DNA of 64,000 nt from Albula goreensis. Taxonomy: Eukaryota > Chordata > Actinopteri > Albuliformes > Albulidae. Position numbers and translations under genes: made by a program. How positions within the stretch are numbered: position 1 is the first letter of the stretch; the number at the start of each line of letters is the position of its first letter. The stretch spans positions 496,001-560,000 of the forward strand of contig CM040751.1 of NCBI GenBank assembly GCA_022829145.1, in the 5' to 3' direction. The notes beneath the pieces are model-generated. The model did no database searches. It saw nothing but the letters and a program-made list of their open reading frames with translations, and was not told where the DNA came from. Of this stretch, positions 55,471-64,000 are shown in pieces.

Positions 55471-57466
55471 TGTCTTGCTTGCCTGCCTCCTGTATAGCTA
55501 GCCTTTACATGTATGATGAAAAGCACCGCTGTAATTATCTTCGGCACTCGGGGCCTCGTACTTGCGACTGAAAAATAGCCGTACTGATATTCAGTATAAC
55601 AGCGCACCCTCTTGAGTGATATTGCTTTAAAACACTAAAACTGAGTTGTACTGTTCTTTGAGACAAGGAAGGAAGGGTTTAGGTGCTAAAATTAATTTGG
55701 GTCGGAGGAGGAAGAAGTCCTCTCTGTCTTTATCTTAAATTACTAAGAAGGCTTTACAGTGTTAAACAAACACATTTGTTTAATCAGTTATGACGTCAAA
55801 TGACGTTAAATAATATTTTTCATCCATTGTGCTTCATCCATGGCAGGTGATGTTTGAATGGGAAGCAGTTCTAATTCTGTAGAAACTGCATGGATATCCA
55901 TGCATTGCTTCTCTACACTTTGTTACCGTCAATATTTAACATGACATTAAAGGAATACATATTAACACCCTTGGTTGTGTTGTTAGTGTTGTATGCATTA
56001 CATTTGTACATAAGCTGTCCTCCTGAAAATTGGATCCTCAACAAAAGGGTTTCATCTTCACCAACATTGACTATTGTATTGATTGTGCTTATGATATAAA
56101 CCTTTTTCTGTACCTTTGGGGACACTTTGCGGTGGCTGTTTAATACTTAGTATGTTCCATTTGCTTTGTAACAGTAAAGTTTGGTTTGTAGCCACATACT
56201 GCAGATAGGACTCAATTTTAATATATATTATGATGTATTGCAAAGTCAGGAGTACAAGTATTTCAAGGTATTTTTGAATGTTTCAGGAATCAATCCTCAC
56301 ATGACTGACCAGGTTATGCTACTTGCAAGACTGGGTACATTCCTATGTAACAATTATTTGACCTTAATCAACATTAGATCTTAATCTCAACAAAAGGAGG
56401 GCTAGGCACCCAGGGGCATAGCCAGAAGTTTCCGACTGGGGTGGCCAAGTTAGACCCGGTGAATTTTTTGGTGTGGTGAAAAATAACTAGCCTACTTTAT
56501 GTACAGAAAATTACTTAATGTAGTCGTGCTTATATTTTTGTGCGGCTTGATTGGAATCCCCCCCACACCTCATTTGATCAAATTACATTTACTGGCCAAT
56601 CACAGGCCGAGAGAAGAAAAATTGGCACTGTATTCCCATAAAAATAAATAAATGCAGCCTACATTGATAAGTGAGCAAAATCGCTATGGGTCAAATGACT
56701 AAAAAGTACGAAGGTGAACTTTGCATGTTATACTACACAGAGGGTATCTTTTGTTAAAAAAATTGGAACCATCTAGGACATTGTTCACATTGAATTGCAG
56801 TTCATATTGCGACAGCTTTGACAACAACCTAACAGGCTACAATTAAAAAACACAACAAGATTTAAGAGGGAAGTGTTTCATTGTTATTGTAAAGGCCTGC
56901 TTTAGTGGAAAGCCCCCTCACCAACGTCAAGATAAAGGCCTGAGAGAAGGTTTATTTTTTTGTTTTCATTGTTTTTGTTTTATTCTTTATCAAAGTCCTC
57001 ATCATTGTTGAGGGTGAAGTAGATAATGTAGAGCCAATTTCATGACTTGGGGTTTAACATCTTATCTGAAAGACGGTACTCTTTACAGGGCTGCATTACA
57101 AACTCTGTCCTGGGATATCGGGATTTACAGACCATGGTAGAGTACAACCCACTAGTCATTCCAATATCACTTTATGACAGTTTCCTGCTTGTCCTAAATT
57201 TAAAAATTAAACAATTAAGAATTGTCTGCCTGGAACATGGCAATGGGAACAATGCAAAAAAATTAACAGAGAATAAAGAAGGAATGAATAGAAGGACTAG
57301 AGGAAACTGATATTTAACAAAAAAAATAAGGCAACTTGAATAAATGTGAGGAGAACGGAACAAAGTCATAGGAACTATGTATTGAAATACTGTACCTCTA
57401 CCTGTGTAAAAGTGCAAAATTCAAACATCAGTTCTACCTGCTTAAAATGAAAAATCTACAACATGG

Positions 57467-60400
57467 TTATCCCAAGACAATCACAGTGCAGGACGTACAA
57501 ACAAATTCCTGTGTGTTGTCCAAGTCTGTAAGGCAGAACTCATGGAAGACCTTACCACATCTTCCACAATGAACAATTAGGTCTTTACCTTGCCGTACAG
57601 TCTGTCTGCAGTGGCAGTGGACATCCACCTCCATGGTGCGGGCTGGCAGTGCAGGGGGAAACCTCACAGAACTGGGGAACGATGTTAGGTCTCCAGTCTG
57701 AAAACACGAAAAGAGGTGTTTCCACATGTTTGCTTGATTGTATTCCACATTGCATGGATCCTCACCTCTGCAGAGAGTGAGACTGTTCATGATGGCAAAC
57801 AGCCCACAATCTGAGCCAACTTCCTGCACCCGTACATCCGGCCACTGCAGAAGGACAGTCTTCCCTGGAAAAACAAGCAGACCCGTAACCTGGCCTAATA
57901 AATGGCACAGTTGTCCAACCAGGTATCTGGGTGCAGAACCTTGGCCCTGAAATCCGCCACCCTGCTGGTCAGTGAAGCCGACAAGGGCTACCCTGGCTTA
58001 ACACCAGTGATGACAACATCACTGTCGTGAAAGTCCAAACAAAACACTACTTAACAAATATGTATGCGGACATCAGTTTACAAATAATCCGTTTGTTTTC
58101 CTTTACCTCTAGTGTGTCCTCAGCTGTCTCACAGCCAGGCATATCACAGGATTGCACAGGCTCTGACTGCAAAGACACAAGGCTGAGAGGTACAGTGCAT
58201 GTCATCTGATAAAAGGGTAGAAAATAAATCATAAATAATAATAGAATAAAGGTGGTGATAGTAATGCTGTGGAGTAATTTGGTATACGAATGGTCTGGAG
58301 CTGTCAGGTAGGGGTCAATCTAACAGCTTCCTTGGAGGAGCAGCGACTCTGGGACCCTGTATGATACAGAGGGAACAATAAAAGCAATCAAAACATGTTA
58401 GGCGTAGTTAACAAAATAAGATTTTTTAACTTGCAATGGCTTAACTGAAGTGTAGAGTGTCTTCGTTTTCAGGGGATGCCCATCCATGGTCTCCAAGGTT
58501 GTCCTCCACCTCGATAACTCTGGCAATTATTTTTGTGTAACCATATATTCACAAGTAGAGTATTTACACACACATATATGTATACATATAACTCAGAAGA
58601 TATCCTGAGTATTAGATACAACTGTGGTAACATTTACCGGTACTTGGTCGTCCAGTCAGGATCCTTCATCATCCCAGCCTACCACGCTTCTTCTCGTTCC
58701 TCTTCAGCACCTCCATGCCTGGGGAGTTCAGGAAGAGCTTTGTCCCCTTCCTGGTCTTCCTTCTGTAGCGCTCCTTCTGCTTCTCCTGGGCCTTTTCCAT
58801 GTTATCTCGGACCTGGGTACATTTAAGGACATAACATGCATGGGACGAGAGCTCCTGTGATCTAAAAACAAGCTTACTGTCCTGTGTTTTTTAGTTTACC
58901 TTGTCAAAAACCTCCTCGTCTATCGCAGCCTGTTGCAGCACGTAGGCCTCCACATCCTCCTCTGCCGTTGGCATGACCTGAGCCTCATCAGACATGTCTC
59001 CTGAGATCTAATACAGACCCAAAATCATTGAGGAAAACTGACACTTAACACAAAATACAATCTTTACCAAGCATAATTAGCACATATCACATTAACATAG
59101 TACAACTTTTCTAAAGTGTGAACTGGGGAAAATTGGCTGTACATTCAGAACCAAGAGATTTTAGTGTACCTCAGTAAACAGCCTTGGCGAGAACCTAGAA
59201 GAAGATTGAACAGAGGAGTTGTGAGAGAACAAAATCTCTTTCAAATTACCCTCCCATTTGTCTTCATGTCCATCCATGGACCTTTTAGGGTTTGATTTGT
59301 ATGTTCGTCCAGTCCTGTTTAAATAAAGTGAGTAAATTAATTCTAGAAACAGTAGGTCATTCATAATTTAGTCTAGGCCATTCAGTTATCAATAATTAAA
59401 AACAAACAATAAAGCATGATTGGCTAAAAAACCATTCGTCTGTGGGTGGTAAGCTGAGGTCATGCGATGCTTGACCCCGCACCTCTGAAACAGGTCATCA
59501 TTAAGCTTGATCAAGAATCACTTGAAAAGTTAGACATTAGCATTTACAGTCAAAAGCATTTTATTGTAGTTCAATCACAGAGATGCATATATCTTCTTCC
59601 AGAACTCCCGGCCTTGGTCAGTCAAGATGACCTTGGGCGCTGTGGGTGAGGAAAATGTCCATCATCGTTTAGTTAGTTTAAATACAGTTAATGAGGAGTG
59701 TGAATAAAATCGTATGCATGTCACCGCCACACCTACACAGGTATACTAGAAAACACACCTGTGAGGTCTCCACTGCCATTTTCTCCCTGATGGTTTTGGC
59801 CTCTACCCAATTTGTGAAGAAGTCCGTCTTGAATGGCCCAATGAGGCCGACACCTTAGTTTGTAAAGACAGAGGAAACTCATTAATCGATAGTTCCACAT
59901 TTGATTGACATGCTACCTTCTGCATGATGAATGATCTGACCAATCATGTGCCAAGGTGACACTGGTTTGATCAGCTTCATCGATCATTTGACGGGCTGGT
60001 GCCTCCGTCTCAACCCGATCAAACTTTTGGCACGAAACACAGGTGCTGATCTATAAGTGAAGGTACAGTAAAGCAGAAAAAAGTGCATTAAACCCCAGAA
60101 AGGTTTTGATGGGTCGTAATTACACCATACAGTTAAAATGCTTAAAGATGCACCAGATATGATTATGCTGTACCACAGCTGTCATTGTAATACATTATAC
60201 ATTTAATACATTATGTATACAATATTATTGTGATACGTCATAAGGCATTTAATATCACAATAATGAGAACTATACAGTGCAGAGACAGGGCCTAATATGG
60301 ATCAACTTACCCATTTCTCCACATCCTGTCTGACGCTATGCCAGTAGAAGCGCTGCCTAATCTTCTCCACCATGCGGTTTCGTCCAAAGTGGCCAGCGTG

Positions 60401-61152
60401 GACCTCTGTGAAGATGGCCACCTTCTCCTCCTCAAAGAATACAACCTTCTTCAGGGATGAGCCATCCGTCCCCATGTAGTACAAGGTGTCACCTACAAGA
60501 AAGAAAGATAGGGATATATCTTTCTAATTGCTGCTCCTGTGATGGATCAGGGCAAACACTCAATAAGGCCATCAACTAGATGATTGTAGCTAGCCACATC
60601 TCTCATCATCTACTGTCAGGCTCTTAGCTCGCTAATTATCTGTTCTAAAGAGTAGGACATAGGTAACGATATCTACATACTCAACATCAAAAAGATCATT
60701 TGAATAACAGTAAAGAAATATGACATTTGTATTTTAAAATATGAAATGTGTTGTCACAAATATTTCTGAGCGTTAGTTAAACTTATGTCTTCCCTCATCT
60801 GAGTAATTTGTACTATATAGCACTTGGCAGCTTTAGGTGGCAGTGTCTTTCTCTGAGGTAAATTTTAGGTAGCTATCTAGCTATCCAGCTGACTTTATGA
60901 CACTAGCTAGTCATCTGGCTACCATGACAGGATAGCCATTCTACTTACAAATGTAATTAGTGCATACAACATAGCTGACATTACATATAAGTTCCTCAAG
61001 TCATTTTTATGCATTAACTAGAAATTATTTTCACCTTGGAGGGTGTATCTCTGGGCAGCTTTCCTGATGGCTCTCTTCATCTCTTCACTGAAGCCCCTCC
61101 TGTACTTCTCCACATTAGACAGATAAAAGAAAATGTCATCAAATGACACCAT
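57467..61152 (-). pseudogene. Ginger transposase of copy 2, broken
   Basis: Exon 1 (61,152-61,035) starts with the ATG lost in copy 1: MVSFDDIFFYLSNVEKYRRG. Exon 2 (60,492-60,311) is the same length as in copy 1 and keeps the zinc-binding His pair. Exon 3 has about a dozen extra bases. Exon 4 has lost about 35 bases and its catalytic Asp is Gly (GVGLIGPF). Exon 7 carries a frameshifting deletion and lacks the FRLMYGREP codons. In the last exon about 240 bases are gone, removing the His and Asp of the Ulp1-like domain; the Cys box (GSDCGLFAIM) and the PHD-like finger with its His (KVFHEFC) remain to the stop at 57,467. Confidence 0.88.
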
Positions 61153-61736
61153 GGTGTTTTACTCTAACTAACAATCTGACTAAAAACATTCTAATTAACA
61201 AGGTAATGATCTAGGATAGCTAAAACTGTCTGCCTAGACTACTTTAGTGAAAGTTGTCAGTTATCTAAGGTAGCTTTCAGCTAAAATAATGTAGATTATT
61301 TAATTGAGATTAAGTGTCTTGTCTCTTCGCTGGCAAATCTTAAAATGTTAAAGAAGTGTAATGTGACAAATGTAAAGTTTTCGTCGTTGTTGTATTGCCA
61401 GGTGCCAGTCTTCAAGGGCAGTCTTCTCCTTCCAAGCTCATCTGAGGGAAAGTGACTGAAGGGTACAATGATTCCTTCTTAACAGTGAGCGCATTGCAAC
61501 CAACATAGCAACAGCACCAAAATTCTACAGTAAAAACCAATCAGCTGATTCGGAACCAGAACAATTTGCCCGGCAACAACTGTGTATCCACACGCGACCA
61601 AATATGATAGGTATATAGCAGTCTAGCATATGTCATCTGGAACAATTTGCCTGGCAACAACTTTCTGCCCACAAACAAATAACACGGCTTGGTAGCTTGC
61701 AATCTAGTGATCGTTCTTAATATGTTATCTTACGTT

Positions 61737-61961
61737 TGTCTAGCGATTTTCTGGTTTTCTGTTTGCAGTGATTTTCTGGTCCTGACCTTTTGCCTGCCTT
61801 TAAACTTAATTGGATTGTGTTTTTGTACTTCTGCCGTGTCTTCCCGGTTTGATCCTTGCCTGAACTCTGACCACGATTTTGTGTTTTGGAATTTATTCTT
61901 AGCTGCTAATAAACTGCAGTTTATTTCACATCCTGTCTGAGTCCCAGACAAATCCTAACAA
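61737..61961 (+). mobile_element. LTR-like insertion in Ginger copy 2
   Basis: Copy 2 departs from copy 1 from CTTACGTTTGTCTAGC to CTCATAGACAGGTAT. The inserted piece has no match in copy 1, contains a TTTGCCTGCC stretch and CTGCTAATAAACTGCAG with AATAAA, and ends CTGAGTCCCAGAC then AAATCCTAACA. This looks like the R-U5 end of a gypsy or retroviral-type LTR. About 300 bases of Ginger were lost with it, so it is not a clean insertion. Confidence 0.45.
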
Positions 61962-62340
61962 TATACTCATAGACAGGTATACCCTGTTATTATGTTCATC
62001 GGCAATATGAAAAGTCACTATCTGTCTCTGCTATTTGCCATTTACCATGAATTTACTGGGTGATTAACAAGTATTTCATGAGCAAATTACATAAAGCCTA
62101 ACAAATAATACGTTATAGTATTTTATTTTATTGACTGTAACTGTATTATGTAAGGCACCTTGAAGTTTTAAAAGTATGTTCCTAGCTCTTTGACATTACA
62201 CCGCTTGTTTTCAATGGGGCTACGTGAAGATTCTAACATTAGGTAATGGATTGGGTGGAACGCCGATCAGCTGTTCAGAACTCGATTGTTGCATCAACCC
62301 AGAACAAATTGCCCGGCCAGATCTTTTTGCCTGTGACAGC

Positions 62341-63526
62341 ACCACGAACAGTGTATACAATAAAACCCCGGGCATTAATGAATGTATTTTATTTTCTTAC
62401 AATTATGCATGACATCATTCAGTGGTGCTTAAATAAATGCCATGGTTGTTGCTAACTATAGACATTGCCTGTGCCCTCCTGACATGAATTGTGTTTCTTT
62501 TTTTGTCGTTGTTACATTGATGGTAACTGAATTACTTCTAGTGTTAATGTGTAATGTTATTGCCTGCACTGTATAGCCTTAAAGGGGAATGTGCTGAAGC
62601 AGCCTTAAGGTGGTCGGTACAGGTTAAATGCATTGCATTTTATTCTTTGAGTTTTTGCTCAACTGTCTAGGCATGTTTAAGTTTTAACAAGTACATTTCG
62701 GTCATATCAATGTGGGTTTTAAATATATGCTTAGACCTGTTTTGTTCTATATGTGCTGTCCCAACATTGGCATTTTTCGCGTGTTGGTGCATTATATTTT
62801 GCCACCTAAAGACGGTTGTTCTAAAATGTTTTGTCCACGATGGCTTGCCATATATAGAAATCAGCGGGTTTCTCATTAAAATAACCTCTATGCGAATTTG
62901 TGTTCCAATACTCAAATTTCATCACCTCCTCTACCACCTTTTCTCCTCCATGCCCCAGAAACTGATCTATGTGTCCTCCCTCCCTCCACTGTTCCAAAAT
63001 CGTAGGAGACGAGAATCCTTTGCTCGCCTCCTCCAAACCAAGCATACAGCGATGTATCCTAAAGCAGAAGTCTTTTCACATTTCTGGGTGACATCATTGT
63101 GGTCACGCTCACAGAGGATTTAAGCTGTCCCACAGAGTCGGACATCATACATGGAATATGACGATGTGTTGACACACAAATGTAAGTGCCAGTCCAGTAC
63201 AGTATAGTAGTCTGTGTTGACAAATACACCAATTAAAAAGCCACCATTAAACTGTGAAATGACAGCCACTTTAAAAAAATGCCTTGTTGTAGCCTGTGTG
63301 TGATTGATTATGGCAAGACCATTTCTTGTTAGCTAGCTAGCCACTGGAATATTGTCTGATTCCTGATCCTAGCAGTATTCCAAATTTCTCTGAACAGCCT
63401 TGTGCTTGTTTACAGGTATCAGTAACGCCATTAGACTTGCACAAAATCTCAAGTCACTCCAGGCTAAAATGTATTAAAAATGAACAATCGACATCCTTCT
63501 GACAGCCAATACACAAGTGGTTATAT

Positions 63527-63529
<3 letters not shown>
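62341..63529. other. Non-coding interval right of Ginger copy 2
   Basis: A minus-strand frame at 63,045-62,821 (with EQWREGGHIDQFLGHGGEK) is open and of mixed composition but matches no family I recognise and has no splice or start support. Otherwise AT-rich. Confidence 0.3.
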
Positions 63530-63559
<30 letters not shown>

Positions 63560-63604
63560 GAAAGAGAGATACAGAGACTGAGAGAGTGAGTGAGTGAGTG
63601 AGTA
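63530..63604. repeat. (GACA)n and (GAGT)n microsatellite
   Basis: Seven GACA-type units are followed by AGAGAAAGAGAG and then five GAGT units. Confidence 0.9.
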
Positions 63605-64000
63605 AATGTGACTTATTATCAATGGGAGTCCAGAGCTGGGGAAGATGCACACAACTGCTCTATTCTGAGGGCTGGATGAGAGGCAGACTCTGCACTCCTG
63701 TTCCACAGACCTCAGTCGCTCCCTGTACTAGTTCTTGATGTAAGTTAGGCTTGGAAAGCTCGGTTCGCACAAATATGTTGTGGAGAAGGGTAGCAGAATT
63801 GCAGTGGTGCTACTTGAAACTATTGGGTACTCCCTCTCCAATGATGAACGTCCAAAGCAGTGTCTTGAAACTTCATTTTTAACGTGCGATCTTCCCCGAT
63901 CTCTGCCAGTCACTCTTGTGCCAGCAGTGGCAAGTCCTGAGCTTTCCAGCGCACATGAACTCCAAGGGTCATGGACCCAGTCAAACCCATCTGCGCAAAA
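63605..64000. other. Right edge of the window, nothing recognised
   Basis: No gene, repeat or RNA gene could be supported here. Confidence 0.4.

Larger units (their letters stand above)
54462..62340 (-). mobile_element. Ginger-type DNA transposon, copy 2 (inverted, truncated)
   Basis: It runs opposite to copy 1 and aligns with it from its 5' terminal inverted repeat (about 62,262-62,340, ending in GTGACAGC) down to the GAACCCAAACCAGCTCAG block at 54,462. The 3' terminal inverted repeat is lost. It lacks the hAT MITE found in copy 1. It has gained an LTR-like piece near 61,737-61,961 and a foreign insert near 56,400-56,560. With a damaged transposase and one end missing it cannot transpose. 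The two copies form 8-kb inverted arms about 14 kb apart. Confidence 0.88.

Noticed and set aside
62821..63045. Minus-strand frame with EQWREGGHIDQFLGHGGEK
   Set aside because: Composition looks protein-like, but there is no recognised family, no splice support and no second copy.

Overview
This window looks like nuclear DNA of a ray-finned fish, almost certainly a teleost. Its coding matter is nearly all transposable elements of types known from fish: a Gmr1-type Ty3/gypsy retrotransposon, an intron-bearing Ginger DNA transposon, hAT elements and a hAT MITE, Tc1 relics, L1-like and other LINE pieces, and a tRNA-derived SINE with the tail typical of percomorph SINEs. Spliced genes, AATAAA signals, long CA, TG and CT microsatellites and the frequent GCTAGCTAGC-like AT-rich spacer fit the same source. 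The species cannot be named from the sequence.

Layout. 1-10,017: non-coding sequence with low-complexity blocks, one Tc1 transposase relic, a 33-bp minisatellite, a perfect 23-bp hairpin and an acidic ORF fragment. 10,018-21,902: two tandem Gmr1-like elements on the minus strand that share the middle LTR (LTR-internal-LTR-internal-truncated LTR). Their pol order is PR-IN-RT-RNase H, the copia-like order found in Gmr1-type Ty3/gypsy elements. 21,903-23,340: a probable non-autonomous DNA element. 23,549-24,726: the one gene that looks like a host gene, with five short exons, three of them tandem copies of a unit encoding a YLEDIRFLF motif, followed by a lysine-rich, cysteine-clustered C-terminus. 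I do not recognise its product. 24,727-32,370: LINE fragments and an interspersed repeat family.

32,371-40,515: an 8.1-kb Ginger-type DNA transposon with 57-bp terminal inverted repeats. Its 13-exon gene splices into one 729-residue frame: zinc-binding H2C2, DD35E integrase core, a Ulp1-like cysteine protease domain and a PHD-like finger. A second, inverted and broken copy lies at 54,462-62,340. Comparing the two shows which exons are real, what each copy has lost (start codon and a PHD histidine in copy 1; a catalytic Asp, the protease His and several exon segments in copy 2), and the empty site of a hAT MITE. Between the arms are a hAT element with perfect 8-bp target duplications (43,876-46,565), two other hAT relics, a LINE fragment, a 37-bp minisatellite, a SINE with exact 11-bp target duplications, an 80-bp palindrome and a second Tc1 relic.

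The most interesting items are the small triplicated-exon gene, the integrase-Ulp1-PHD Ginger gene, and the tandem Gmr1 array, whose Gag carries the capsid segment related to the vertebrate SCAN domain. Frameshifts in the Gmr1 copies are largely one-base indels in short homopolymers, so part of the apparent decay may be consensus error.
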